The notes: generated by a model not told the origin, from the letters alone. A stretch of DNA of 64,000 nt from Cytobacillus oceanisediminis (GCF_022811925.1 NZ_CP065511.1:5271001-5335000), one strand, 5' to 3'. Shown: positions 52,967 through 62,317, counted from the stretch's first letter. Numbers and translations: made by a program.

Positions 52967-54517
52967 ATGATGAAGAAGGGATGGATTTATCTGAAAAACA
53001 AGCTGATTGCGTTATCATTGGCATTTGCTTTAAGCTTTTCACTTTTTCCGGAAAGAAGTTTTGCGGAGCAAACTGCTGCGGAAAACCAGGCTATAATACC
53101 TGGTGCGCATACAGTAACGGAACAATACTTTGACGGTGTGGACAACAACTGGCTGACCACCAGGAATCCCCGCCAATATCAGCAGGCAACCCTTTACGGC
53201 AACATCGGTCTTGCCCCTTATCTATGGGGAAATGCTGCGGAAGGAACCGGATGGCATCAAATGTACAAGCCTTCTTCTGTAACGGGAACTCAGGTAAATG
53301 GTATTTTTGAAGATGCCCAGTTTGTCATAAGGGTTCCGGATCACTGGAATGGCCGGCTTGTTGTTTCGGGAATCCCGGCTACAAGAAATGAAACGGCAAC
53401 CGACCTGCTTTTCAGCGATTATGTCCTGGAAAAAGGGTATGCTTTTGCAGCGATTGATAAAGGCACCCAGGGTGAGGCTGATTCAGCTGATCCATTTGCA
53501 AAAGCAAAGAATGCCTTAGCCGCTGAGGATGATAGCGTAGCAGAATGGCACCAGCGGTTCCGGCAGGTTACGAAAGCCGCACAGCAGTACTTAGTCAGCC
53601 ATTATTCCGATGGGCTAATTGATCCGGCTGATTCTTCCGACCCGGCGAGCGATTTAGTATCGGCAGAGCATAAGATTCCTACATATGCGATGGGAATTTC
53701 CAATGGCGGATACGTCGTGCGCTATGCCCTTGAAAATGACCATCCGGAGAAAACTGGCGAACCTCGCCTTTTCGATGGAGGAGTCGATTGGGAAGGCGTG
53801 TTATGGACGGAGAAAAAGCCTAATTTAATCAGTTCCCTGACCACCGTTGTGAATCATGCGGAGGAAGCTTTATATGGAAGCGGCAAAAAACAGCAGAAAG
53901 CCATGAAAGAGCTATACAAAGCAGGATTGCCTAAAGGATCGGAAAAACTGTGGGCCTATCATGATCAGGTATACTGGTTTATCTCGCTGAATATCTATCG
54001 GGACCATTTCGATCCGGAAGCCCCAGGCCGTACGCAATGGAGGAATTACCTGAACTTTGTGAATGGCGTGAGAGACCGATCCTATGATTCTATCTTTGAA
54101 GATTATAAATATATGACCCGGCCGAAGGAAGTGAAAGAAAATATTAAGGAAGTGGCCAATACTGGAGATATAGATGTGCCGCTCATCTCTTTCACTGGTT
54201 CCCTTGATTCGCTGATATTCCCGGAGATTCATGCAAAGGGATATCAAAAGCTCGTCAAGAAAGCCGGGAAGCAGGATCTGCATCGAATGTATACCATCGA
54301 GAACGGCAACCATGTTGACAGCCTTGTCTGGAACAGCTCCACCGATCCGGATAAGGAACTCCAGCCTTTGTTGCCTTACGCTCACCAGTCATTCGACTTG
54401 CTTATCGACTGGGTGGAAAACGGAAATGCTGCTCCTGAGAGCAAAACGGTCAATGCTCCGGAGAACCCGGTTAAGGTTATTGATCTGAAAACAGGGCAGG
54501 AACGGGATCCTCGTTAG
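52967..54517 (+). CDS. Secreted alpha/beta hydrolase (tannase/feruloyl esterase or hydroxybutyrate-oligomer hydrolase-like)
   Basis: 516 residues with a Sec signal peptide ([20 protein letters not shown] region, cut near residue 34). Nucleophile elbow GISNGG near 246 in [17 protein letters not shown], a WNGRLVV strand near 124, acid in [12 protein letters not shown] near 410 and histidine in [10 protein letters not shown] near 445. Matches large secreted esterases that act on aromatic esters or 3-hydroxybutyrate oligomers; exact substrate not predictable. Monocistronic. The upstream region (52681-52966) shows no clear promoter. Confidence 0.8.
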   Translation: MMKKGWIYLKNKLIALSLAFALSFSLFPERSFAEQTAAENQAIIPGAHTVTEQYFDGVDNNWLTTRNPRQYQQATLYGNIGLAPYLWGNAAEGTGWHQMYKPSSVTGTQVNGIFEDAQFVIRVPDHWNGRLVVSGIPATRNETATDLLFSDYVLEKGYAFAAIDKGTQGEADSADPFAKAKNALAAEDDSVAEWHQRFRQVTKAAQQYLVSHYSDGLIDPADSSDPASDLVSAEHKIPTYAMGISNGGYVVRYALENDHPEKTGEPRLFDGGVDWEGVLWTEKKPNLISSLTTVVNHAEEALYGSGKKQQKAMKELYKAGLPKGSEKLWAYHDQVYWFISLNIYRDHFDPEAPGRTQWRNYLNFVNGVRDRSYDSIFEDYKYMTRPKEVKENIKEVANTGDIDVPLISFTGSLDSLIFPEIHAKGYQKLVKKAGKQDLHRMYTIENGNHVDSLVWNSSTDPDKELQPLLPYAHQSFDLLIDWVENGNAAPESKTVNAPENPVKVIDLKTGQERDPR

Positions 54518-54556
54518 GTCGCAGCAGGAGTGTTGGTCTGCAGTATTAAAAGTGGC

Positions 54557-54652
54557 TATCCGCACATAAAATTTTTTATCCGCAAGTAAATTGTGGCTAT
54601 AAGCACAGAAAAAATTTTATCCGCAAGTAAATCGAGTCTATCCGCACAGAAA
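54557..54652. repeat. TATCCGCA short tandem repeat
   Basis: Five copies of TATCCGCA(C/A) or the variant TATAAGCAC begin at 54557, 54577, 54598, 54618 and 54639. Spacing alternates 20 and 21 bases; CAC and CAAG versions alternate, giving a 41-base higher-order unit. Confidence 0.85.
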
Positions 54653-54706
54653 CTGATTTTAGTGATACATGATAGCATCTCAGTGCGGTTTTTATAGAAA
54701 AAAGAT

Positions 54707-54730
54707 GCCCCAATCGTTATTGATTGGGGC
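54707..54730. terminator. Terminator hairpin, probably of the MFS gene
   Basis: GCCCCAATC (54707-54715) pairs perfectly with GATTGGGGC (54722-54730). The minus strand continues ATCTTTTTTC, so it suits the MFS transcript. Confidence 0.85.
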
Positions 54731-54789
54731 TTTAAGGCTTCCTATTAATAGTTTTTAGTAAATGCGCGGTTCTTCTCGATAAATCTGCC

Positions 54790-54942
54790 TTGTGTTCGGA
54801 CTTCAATAAGGAAATTTCTGCTCGGCCTGTCCGAAGCTGACAAGAGTTCGGATTCCAACTGGATTATTCCTACTCGCACTGGCCGAAGCTGACACGGGTT
54901 CGGACTCCAACTGATAAATTCCCGCTTAGTCTGTCCGAAGCA
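54790..54942. repeat. 52-bp tandem repeat array 3 (three units)
   Basis: CCGAAG at 54831, 54883 and 54935: exactly 52-base spacing. The centre between the CCGAA and TTCGGA arms is GCTGACAAGAG or GCTGACACGGG. Arms are less well kept than in arrays 1 and 2 (for example GGCCGAA in one unit). Confidence 0.93.
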
Positions 54943-54952
54943 CCCTAACATA

Positions 54953-56164
54953 TCAGCGATGAACCTTCCAGCTGCCCGCCATCAGCCACACCACAACCGG
55001 AAGCAGCCCAAAGGAAACCACCGTGATCCCCGTCCAGCCCCCGGTCTGCCATACCAGGCCGGCAAGCGTCCCTCCGGTTGCGACTCCAAGGTAATAGCTT
55101 ACAAGATAGATGCTCGAGGCACCGGCTTTGTGATGGGCAGCGCGCTCATTTACAATGGCCGCCATCAGTGAATGCGCCACAAAAAACCCCAGACAGGTCA
55201 GGCATAGGCCTATTACAATTACTGATAAAGAGTGCACATTGGTAAGCAAGGTCCCTCCTATTAAAATGACGGTTCCAACCGAGACCAGTGTGGTTTGCCT
55301 AAAATGAGCAGATAGGCTTCCGCCCAGAATGGAGCCAACTATACCGAAGCTGTATGCCAGGTAGGTAAAAGAAATATTTTTTACAGAAAGATTAAAAGGA
55401 TCCTGTTCGAGATAAAAAGGCAGGTACGTCCATACTCCTGTAAACGAGAATTGGAGGAGGATCCCCATCGCGAACGCAGGGAAAAGCTTCGTATTTTTCA
55501 GATGTGAGCCCATGCCTGACAAGTCTTCTTGAACAGATATTTTACTGGGCTTAAAATAATGAGATTTTGGCAGAGTCATAAAATAAATGATGAATAACAA
55601 AATGGAGAATCCAAGCAGGAAGTAAACAGAAGTCTGCCAGCTGGCCATATCAGCAATGTACCCGACGAAGATGCGGCCGGCCATTCCGCCAATGGCATTG
55701 GCTGCAATATACATGGTGATGCCGAGACTGACGCTTCTAGAATCCAGTTCCTCCCCTAAATACGCGATGGCAGCTGCAGGCAGGCCCGCTATACAAATGC
55801 CCTGCAGGAAGCGCAGCACCAGAAACGTTTCAAAATTAGGCGCAATGGGCAATAGCACCAGCGGAATAATGGTGCAAACAAGCGTGATATTCATTATTGA
55901 AACCCGACCGATTCGATCAGATAGAAATCCGAAGAATAACAACCCGAAAATCATAGAAACTACAGCAGCAGACAGTGATAAACCCGCTGTTGCAGATGTG
56001 ATGTCAAATGATTTCACCAGCAGCGGCATTATCGGCTGCACAAAGTATAAATTAGCGAATACTAAAATGGATGCACTCGTCATCGCAATCATAATTTTTT
56101 TGAAGCCGGCATCATGCAGCGAATATTTATCTGATTCCTGTTGTCTAGCATTTACAGCAGTCAT
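54953..56164 (-). CDS. MFS transporter (YnfM/YgaY-type exporter)
   Basis: 403 residues, 12 predicted membrane helices. Family motifs: VFANLYFVQPIMPLL near 36-50, GFLSDRIGRVSIM near 79-91 (MFS motif A, D-x-x-G-R) and GICIAGLPAAAIAYL near 120. The NLYFVQPI stretch is typical of the YnfM subgroup of putative drug or metabolite exporters. Substrate unknown. The stop lies 11 bases after the last unit of repeat array 3. Confidence 0.9.
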   Translation of the reverse strand: MTAVNARQQESDKYSLHDAGFKKIMIAMTSASILVFANLYFVQPIMPLLVKSFDITSATAGLSLSAAVVSMIFGLLFFGFLSDRIGRVSIMNITLVCTIIPLVLLPIAPNFETFLVLRFLQGICIAGLPAAAIAYLGEELDSRSVSLGITMYIAANAIGGMAGRIFVGYIADMASWQTSVYFLLGFSILLFIIYFMTLPKSHYFKPSKISVQEDLSGMGSHLKNTKLFPAFAMGILLQFSFTGVWTYLPFYLEQDPFNLSVKNISFTYLAYSFGIVGSILGGSLSAHFRQTTLVSVGTVILIGGTLLTNVHSLSVIVIGLCLTCLGFFVAHSLMAAIVNERAAHHKAGASSIYLVSYYLGVATGGTLAGLVWQTGGWTGITVVSFGLLPVVVWLMAGSWKVHR

Positions 56165-56340
56165 TCTCCCACCCAGTTCCTTTAAAGCATTAATCCATTA
56201 TACCATTTCATTTCGTAAAAATCGAAAATTCCGACTATATTTTCCACATGATTTCCATTCAGAACTTCCCTAAACTATTTTTGAAACAGTGCGCACCTTC
56301 ATTCCAAATGCTCTAAATGTTATAATATAGGAATGTACTT

Positions 56341-56407
56341 TGGGACATGGGGACAGGTTGGTTGTCCCCTACGGAACGCTGGGACAAGGAACCTGTCCCG
56401 CTGTCCC
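56341..56407. repeat. GGGACAGG...TGTCCC dispersed element, tandem form
   Basis: Two inverted pairs in a row: GGGGACAGG...TTGTCCCC and GGGACAAGGAACCTGTCCC, followed by TGTCCCACC. Located right upstream of the ywqB-like start. Confidence 0.75.
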
Positions 56408-56427
56408 ACCAACAAGGGGGTTGAAAG

Positions 56428-58047
56428 ATGATTCCGGAGCGGTTTTTGGAGCCTTTGGAGTTTGCAGCGAATGAGTTGAAGGGGCTGCTGCGGGCTGAGA
56501 ATGAGGAGGATGCGCGCCTGGTGCAGAAGGGGCTGATGCTTTTTCGGCAGGGGCTAGTGTATCAGCTTCGCTTTGAAGATGATAAGGTTTTGGCGACGGT
56601 CCAGGATGTGACTCCGGCAAAGGTTGAACTGGATCTTGAGTTCATTCATTTGAGCGAGTGTTCCTGCCCGGCTGAAGGTTTTTGCCGCCATAAGACTGCG
56701 GTATTTCTGCAGCTTCTCTCCAAAGCCAGAAGTGTGTCCATGTGGATTGAAGAGTGGAGGAAGCCGATAAAGGAAAAGCAGACAGCCAAGAATTGGGGGC
56801 TTCAAAGAGCGAAGGATCTTTTGAAATCCTCCGGTCAGATGAAGACGGGTTATGACGGCTGGGCTGCCGGATTCGAGGAAAGCTTTACCGAGCTGCTGGA
56901 AAAACAGGGAGAGCCTCGTCCCTATGTCCTTCCTGAGCTTTTCCATATTTATCTGCGCCGCATGAAAGCGGGAGCACCGGTTGAACAGGAATGGAGGCTG
57001 CTGTATTTGCTTATCGGCTATGTCTTTTCTTTTAAAAAGCTGATGGTGCTGAGCAAGAAGTACGGCCATGGCGAAGAATTGATTGACCGTTATTACCGCC
57101 ATCTCTATCAGTCCCTGATGGAAGATTCCGTTGAGATTATGAACAAACTGTCGGTGCACTCCCTTCCCTTCGCTTTCGATCAATATATTGAAAAGCTGAA
57201 AGATGATTCCGCCGGGCTGATTACCGGTTCTTTTGGTTTGGATTATGAACGGGCCCATTTATACAGGCTGTTATGGACACATTTTTTCAAAAAGAAAGAA
57301 TGGCGTGAAGCGGAGATCCAGAAGCTGGAATCCTCCATCAAAGAGGAATCGCCCAGCCTTCCGTCTGTGGCAGGTTATGTGCATCTTCATATCCTTGAAC
57401 GCAATGATGAACAGGCACTCAGTGTTTTAAATGTGCCAAATGACTTATTGACTCCTTATATGCTTTACTGGATCGATTATTTTTCAGCCAATAAGGACTG
57501 GAATCGGATGGGTCCTTATGCAGAAGCATTTATCCATAAATTACGGGATTATCTGAAACAATCTGATGACTATTATGCCTGCATGGATTTTACCCGGATG
57601 GCCATCAAGGCGATTTCTCCTTATTGCCTGGAAAGCAGCAAAATGGATTTGTACGAAAAAGCCCTGATGGAAACGCTGCCGTACAGCTACAACGATTATG
57701 AATACCTGCTTTTTGAAAAAGGCGAATTCATAAAGTGGGCAGATTTGCAGGCATTTATTGGCTTTGATATTGATTCTTTAGGCAAAGACCGAATCAGGGA
57801 AATCAGCAAAAAGGAGCCCTGCATCCTCCTGCCGCTCTATCATCAGTCCATCACTGCCCATATCAATATGAAAAACAGGGATCATTACCGCGAGGCTGTC
57901 CGGAAAATGAAAAAGCTTCGCACACTGTACAACAAGCTGAAACGCCAGGAGGACTGGCAGCTTTTTCTTGAATTGCTGCTTGAAAAAACGAAACGTCTCC
58001 GCGCCTTTCAGGAAGAATGCAAAAGGGGTAAGCTAATCGATGCTTAA
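56428..58047 (+). CDS. ywqB: SWIM zinc-finger protein, YwqB-like
   Basis: 539 residues. A SWIM zinc finger lies near residues 76-88 (CSCPAEGFCRH: C-x-C-x5-C-x-H). The rest is helical and rich in tryptophan and leucine, perhaps with helical repeats. SWIM proteins are found beside SNF2 ATPases in Bacillus and elsewhere. The gene overlaps the next by eight bases, so the two are coupled and may form a complex on DNA. Start ATG has AAGGGGG upstream. Confidence 0.9.
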   Translation: MIPERFLEPLEFAANELKGLLRAENEEDARLVQKGLMLFRQGLVYQLRFEDDKVLATVQDVTPAKVELDLEFIHLSECSCPAEGFCRHKTAVFLQLLSKARSVSMWIEEWRKPIKEKQTAKNWGLQRAKDLLKSSGQMKTGYDGWAAGFEESFTELLEKQGEPRPYVLPELFHIYLRRMKAGAPVEQEWRLLYLLIGYVFSFKKLMVLSKKYGHGEELIDRYYRHLYQSLMEDSVEIMNKLSVHSLPFAFDQYIEKLKDDSAGLITGSFGLDYERAHLYRLLWTHFFKKKEWREAEIQKLESSIKEESPSLPSVAGYVHLHILERNDEQALSVLNVPNDLLTPYMLYWIDYFSANKDWNRMGPYAEAFIHKLRDYLKQSDDYYACMDFTRMAIKAISPYCLESSKMDLYEKALMETLPYSYNDYEYLLFEKGEFIKWADLQAFIGFDIDSLGKDRIREISKKEPCILLPLYHQSITAHINMKNRDHYREAVRKMKKLRTLYNKLKRQEDWQLFLELLLEKTKRLRAFQEECKRGKLIDA

Positions 58048-60859
58048 AACGAGATTTCTCCATGTGAAAGTGAAACCAATAAACCATGACCGCTACCTGA
58101 TTTTTGCTGTCAATGAAGAAGGCCGCCTTCTATCCCCAAAAGAATGGATGCCGCTTCTTTTTAACCATCACAGAGAAAGTTTTTTTGGAACTATGCTTGA
58201 TGCTGTTGATGCGGACGGAATCAAAGGGATCTCAGTAAGCGGCTGGCAGCTCGTTACCCTGTTTGCGGCTGAGCAGTTCAACCGTTTGGTTGATTGGAGC
58301 TGGGATGAAACTGCCGAAATTCTGCTGGCTTCCTCTCATGCTCTTTACGATTCGATCGTGGAAAAAGAATGGATGCCGGATTTTGCCGCCTGGGAACAGG
58401 ATCAATTCCGCTGGGCACTGCCTGAAAGTGTGATTACCGAATTCGGCACAAACTTTTGGGACCAGACTGTAGAGGGCTCTCCTGTCAGGGAGTTTATCGG
58501 AGATTTATTTCACCGCTCCCTTGATGGGTATATGAATCAGAATCAGGAAGCGAAAACTCAGTTCGGTGAAAAGCTTAAAGCATTGCGGAGTGAGCACCTC
58601 TCGCCAAGGGATCTTGCAGCTTATTTTGATGAAGAAAGCTGGCAGGAATGGATCGGGGTCAAATCAAATGAAGCTCCTTTTTCGATTGGACTTAAGCTGG
58701 AAGAGCCCGGGGATATTGACTCCAGCTGGGATCTGGCGATTTTCCTCCGCGGAAAAAATAATTCTGATATCTTTGTCGACTTCAAGGACTATTCGAACTA
58801 TCCCCACGACTGGCATGATTATGAAGATTCTATCGACAAAGAGATCCAGCGCTGGCTTGAGCTATTCCCATGGCTTGAAGGCAATCCTGGGATGATCTCC
58901 ACTTCACTGACTGAAGATGAAGCCTGGACTTTTCTGACTGAAGCGAGCGAAACCTTGCTCGCACTTGGCGTGGAAATTCTGCTTCCTTCGTGGTGGCAGG
59001 CTATGAAGAATGCAAGCCTGAAGGTCAAAGCAAAAGTGAAAGGAACCGGAAGCCACCGCCCTTCGTTTGTCGGGCTGCAGTCCATGCTTGATTATGATTG
59101 GCGCTTCAGCATGAATGGCGTCGATTTAACGGAGGAAGAATTCCGGGGCATGGTTGAGGAAAAAAGACGGCTGGTCTACATTCGCGGCCGCTGGATCAAG
59201 CTGGATCCCCATTTTGTCCGCCATATTCAGGATTTAATGAAAAAAGCGGAAAAAGAAGGATTGCATGTCCGTGACTTGATAGAACAGGAGCTTATGGCTG
59301 ACGAGAGCACGCAGGAAGACGAGCTGGATAATCCTAAAGCATTTGCCCGCATCCAGATAGAGCTTAATCGCCAGTGGAAACAGATGGTGAAGCAGCTCCG
59401 CGATATCAAAAGTCTTCCGCTTGAAGAGGTCCCTGCAAGCTTCAAGGGTGATCTCCGCCCCTATCAGAAGCTCGGCATGAGCTGGCTGCTGTTTCTGCGC
59501 CGGTATGGTTTTGGCGCCGTTCTGGCAGATGATATGGGGCTTGGAAAAACGATTCAGCTGATCTCTTATCTTTTAAAGGTCAAGAAAGAGGAAGACAGCG
59601 GCCCATCGCTTATCGTCTGCCCTACATCTGTTCTCGGCAACTGGCAGAAGGAAATAGAGCGCTTTGCACCTGACATGAGCGTGTATCTCCATTACGGTTC
59701 AAACCGCCTGAAGGGCGAAAGCTTTTCTGAAAAAGTAATGGAGTCTGATATTGTGCTGACCTCCTATGGACTGACCCATATGGATCTGGAGGATTTTGAA
59801 GCAATCGAGTGGAGCTCCATTTCGATTGATGAAGCCCAAAATATTAAAAATGCCCAGACAAAGCAATCACGGGCTGTCCGAAAGTTAAAGGGCAAGCACC
59901 ATATTGCCCTCACCGGCACGCCGATGGAAAACCGGCTGACCGAGCTCTGGTCCATTTTTGACTTTACGAACCACGGCTACCTCGGCAGTCTCGGGCAGTT
60001 CCAGAAGCGCTATGTACTGCCGATTGAGAAGGATGACGACAAGAATAAAGTTAAGCAGCTGCAGGCATATATCCGGCCCTTCCTGCTCCGCCGCACGAAA
60101 AAGGATGAGGATGTGGCCCTGAACCTGCCTGATAAGCTTGAGCAGAAGGAGTATTGTCCGCTGACTGCTGAGCAGGCCTCACTATACGAGCAGCTCGTCC
60201 AGGATACATTCGCACAGATCGAAAAGCTGTCCGGGTTTGAGCGCAAAGGTCTGATTCTGCAGTTATTAAGCCGTTTAAAGCAGCTGTGCAACCATCCGGC
60301 CCTTTATTTAAAAGAGGAAAAGCCTAAGCATGTCCTTGAACGTTCTGTAAAGCTTGAAAAGTTAAGCGAGCTTGTCGGCGCTGTACATGAGCAGGGAGAA
60401 AGCTGCCTGATTTTCACCCAATATATCGAAATGGGGAACATGATCGCCCGCTTGCTGAAAAAACAATTCGGATTCGACGTGCCGTTCTTAAACGGCAGCG
60501 TGCCAAAGCAGGAACGGGATCATATGATCAGCCGTTTTCAAAATCACGAATTCCCGGTTTTCCTGCTGTCGCTTAAAGCCGGGGGGACCGGTTTGAATCT
60601 GACGGCAGCAAACCATGTCATCCATTATGACCGCTGGTGGAATCCAGCCGTCGAAAACCAGGCAACCGACCGTGCATACCGGATTGGGCAAAAACGCTTT
60701 GTTCATGTTCATAAAATGATTGCCACTGGGACGCTCGAAGAAAAGATTGATGGCATGCTTGAAAAAAAGCAGTCCCTTAATGATCAAATTATTACGAGCG
60801 AGAATTGGATTACCGAGCTTTCAACAGATGAGCTGAGAGATTTGGTTCACCTGACATAA
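58040..60859 (+). CDS. ywqA: SNF2-family DNA-dependent ATPase, YwqA-like
   Basis: 939 residues. The N-terminal half (about 1-440) is the bacterial SNF2-associated region. The ATPase core follows: RPYQKLGMSWLLFLRRYGFG near 472, Walker A DDMGLGKT near 497-504, DEAQ box near 597, ALTGTPMENRLTELWSIFDF near 625, second lobe with GGTGLNLTAANHVIHYDRWWNP near 848-870 and QATDRAYRIGQ. Moves along duplex DNA rather than unwinding it; may remodel DNA-protein complexes. Translationally coupled to the SWIM protein. B. subtilis has the same pair in the same order. Confidence 0.95.
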   Translation: MLKTRFLHVKVKPINHDRYLIFAVNEEGRLLSPKEWMPLLFNHHRESFFGTMLDAVDADGIKGISVSGWQLVTLFAAEQFNRLVDWSWDETAEILLASSHALYDSIVEKEWMPDFAAWEQDQFRWALPESVITEFGTNFWDQTVEGSPVREFIGDLFHRSLDGYMNQNQEAKTQFGEKLKALRSEHLSPRDLAAYFDEESWQEWIGVKSNEAPFSIGLKLEEPGDIDSSWDLAIFLRGKNNSDIFVDFKDYSNYPHDWHDYEDSIDKEIQRWLELFPWLEGNPGMISTSLTEDEAWTFLTEASETLLALGVEILLPSWWQAMKNASLKVKAKVKGTGSHRPSFVGLQSMLDYDWRFSMNGVDLTEEEFRGMVEEKRRLVYIRGRWIKLDPHFVRHIQDLMKKAEKEGLHVRDLIEQELMADESTQEDELDNPKAFARIQIELNRQWKQMVKQLRDIKSLPLEEVPASFKGDLRPYQKLGMSWLLFLRRYGFGAVLADDMGLGKTIQLISYLLKVKKEEDSGPSLIVCPTSVLGNWQKEIERFAPDMSVYLHYGSNRLKGESFSEKVMESDIVLTSYGLTHMDLEDFEAIEWSSISIDEAQNIKNAQTKQSRAVRKLKGKHHIALTGTPMENRLTELWSIFDFTNHGYLGSLGQFQKRYVLPIEKDDDKNKVKQLQAYIRPFLLRRTKKDEDVALNLPDKLEQKEYCPLTAEQASLYEQLVQDTFAQIEKLSGFERKGLILQLLSRLKQLCNHPALYLKEEKPKHVLERSVKLEKLSELVGAVHEQGESCLIFTQYIEMGNMIARLLKKQFGFDVPFLNGSVPKQERDHMISRFQNHEFPVFLLSLKAGGTGLNLTAANHVIHYDRWWNPAVENQATDRAYRIGQKRFVHVHKMIATGTLEEKIDGMLEKKQSLNDQIITSENWITELSTDELRDLVHLT

Positions 60860-60866
60860 ATTTTGT

Positions 60867-61253
60867 TCAGTCTTCAAGTCCTTGATATGCATAAAGGCTT
60901 GAAGGCTGTTTTTTTATTTTCGCATATTCAGGCTTGTTAGGTTTTTGCGTCAGAAAAGTTACTTTGCTGCCTTCTTTAATAATAAAACAGGATAGCAGCT
61001 GGTATGTAGGGTTCTTGTCCCCGGCGTTTATTGCCACCTGGCCGAATAAGAAGTTGAATTTGTAGTGAAGAAACCTTTCCTTATCGTTGAATGTGAGTGA
61101 TGTATGGCTTCTAAGAGGAATTCTTTGATAGGATTTATTACTCTGGAGCTGTATAAGCTGAAGTGCATCAAAGAAGCTTGGCTGATGATTGGTGTTTAAA
61201 CTTTTATTTGCTGTTTGAAAATACAGGTACCCGGTTTCATCTCCTTTATCCAC
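60867..61253 (-). CDS. ywpG: YwpG-like protein
   Basis: 128 residues, soluble. Start GTG at 61253 with AGGAGGT nine bases upstream. Carries TGYLYFQTANKSL near 7, IPLRSHTSLTFNDKERFLHYKF near 42-63 and a C-terminal YAKIKKQPSSLYAYQG. Assigned by length (YwpG of B. subtilis is about 127 residues) and by synteny with ywqA and ssbB. Function poorly known. Convergent with ywqA with only seven bases between them. Confidence 0.75.
   Translation of the reverse strand: MDKGDETGYLYFQTANKSLNTNHQPSFFDALQLIQLQSNKSYQRIPLRSHTSLTFNDKERFLHYKFNFLFGQVAINAGDKNPTYQLLSCFIIKEGSKVTFLTQKPNKPEYAKIKKQPSSLYAYQGLED
60872..60915 (+). terminator. ywqA terminator inside the ywpG-like gene
   Basis: CTTCAAG (60872-60878) pairs with CTTGAAG (60898-60904), with further pairs on both sides, followed on the plus strand by GCTGTTTTTTTATTTT. 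The hairpin lies within the 3' end of the opposing coding sequence. Confidence 0.7.
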
Positions 61254-61388
61254 TAAAATTGCACCTCCTTTTTATTATTTTCAAAAAGTATATTCGACAC
61301 ATCCTGTGAAAATCCTCCCTGGTTCTTAATACCCATATGTAATATTTATTTTCCTCAAACAGCTTTATCACCATTTAAAGTTAGAAAT

Positions 61389-61412
61389 AACCCGGCACAT
61401 GAGTACCGGGTT
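61389..61412. terminator. Hairpin after the ssbB unit
   Basis: AACCCGG (61389-61395) pairs with CCGGGTT (61406-61412). Lies downstream of the ssbB small-protein unit on the minus strand. Confidence 0.7.
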
Positions 61413-61493
61413 TCAAATTTAGGGGAAGTGATGGGGATATAATTGATTCTCTATAGGGAAGGAAAATATGTGGACAGCTGGTTGGGGAAGCCG

Positions 61494-61685
61494 TCAGTTC
61501 ATGATGGTTAATCGTCCAGGTTTCTCCTTGGGACCGTTTTGCATAGCGGTTTCACGAATGAAGGATTCAAGCTGGAGAACCCGTTTATTCAGGTCATCGA
61601 CTCTTTGGTTCGATTTTCCGAGCATCTTTATGAGGCTTTCGAGCATATATTCCCATGCCTTTTCTCTTTCAGACACTTCTTTCAA
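61494..61685 (-). CDS. Small coiled-coil protein coupled to ssbB
   Basis: 63 residues, start TTG at 61685 overlapping the ssbB stop (TTGA). The upstream stretch GAGGAATTGCCATT gives a possible ribosome site. The sequence has a heptad-like run (SLIKMLGKSNQRVDDLNKRV) typical of a short coiled coil. Not recognised as a family. Coupling suggests it is real and made with SsbB. Confidence 0.6.
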   Translation of the reverse strand: MKEVSEREKAWEYMLESLIKMLGKSNQRVDDLNKRVLQLESFIRETAMQNGPKEKPGRLTIMN

Positions 61686-62050
61686 AATGGCAATTCCTCC
61701 TTGGTCACGGTCACCGGGATTTCCTCTGTCTTTTTCCGGTCAAGAAAGCGTACCGATTCCGCTACCACCTCTGTTACATAAATGCGTTTCTTTTCCTGAT
61801 TATCATAATGCCTCGTCTGAATTCGCCCGGTTATCCCGATCAGCGTTCCTTTCCGGCAATATTGCGATGTATTTTCCGCTGATTTTTTCCATAAAGTGCA
61901 CTGCACAAAGTCCGCATCGATTTCACCCTTCTGGTTGCGGTATTGGCGGTTTACTGCCAGCGTCACATTTGTCACCGGAATTCCTTCCTGTGTCCGTTTC
62001 AGCTCAGGATCCCTTGTCAGTCTTCCAACCAGGGTCACTTGATTAATCAT
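61682..62050 (-). CDS. ssbB: Single-stranded DNA-binding protein, SsbB type
   Basis: 122 residues, one OB fold: MINQVTLVGRLTRDPELK at the start, GIPVTNVTLAVNR near 26, and CTLWKKSAENTSQYCRKGTLIGITGRIQTR near 55-82. Too short for the essential SsbA with its long glycine-rich tail, and placed as ssbB is in B. subtilis. It nevertheless ends EELPF, like a minimal partner-binding tip. In B. subtilis the gene is induced in competence by ComK and protects incoming DNA. AT-rich candidate ComK boxes lie upstream. Confidence 0.93.
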   Translation of the reverse strand: MINQVTLVGRLTRDPELKRTQEGIPVTNVTLAVNRQYRNQKGEIDADFVQCTLWKKSAENTSQYCRKGTLIGITGRIQTRHYDNQEKKRIYVTEVVAESVRFLDRKKTEEIPVTVTKEELPF

Positions 62051-62116
62051 AGGTCTTCATCTCCTCTCTTTGATAGCTTTATCATATCCGGAACTTCTCC
62101 ACTGTGTAAAAAAACC

Positions 62117-62213
62117 AAAATGTGTTTTTTGCAGTGCTTTTTCAGCAAAAACATCCTAAAAATTCATTTTTCAGCCCCTTTTCCGCAAAAAACGGCCCCA
62201 AAAATCTAATTTT
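62117..62213. promoter_or_regulatory. Candidate ComK boxes between ssbB and ywpF
   Basis: Three AAAA-N5-TTTT motifs: 62117-62129, 62158-62170 and 62201-62213. The last two are 30 bases apart, near the 31-base class of ComK K-boxes. The region is AT-rich, so chance matches are possible. Confidence 0.4.
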
Positions 62214-62317
62214 CAATATATAAAAAAAGAAAATTCGACAAACTGTCAAATTCGCTTTCAGTTTGGCCTGTGTTATAATTTTTTATAGACAACTTATTTT
62301 AGAGATGGAGGTAAGCC

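Larger units (their letters stand above)
54518..54952. other. 435-base intergenic region rich in repeats
   Basis: Contains the TATCCGCA repeat cluster, a terminator hairpin and 52-bp repeat array 3. No gene found. Confidence 0.7.
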
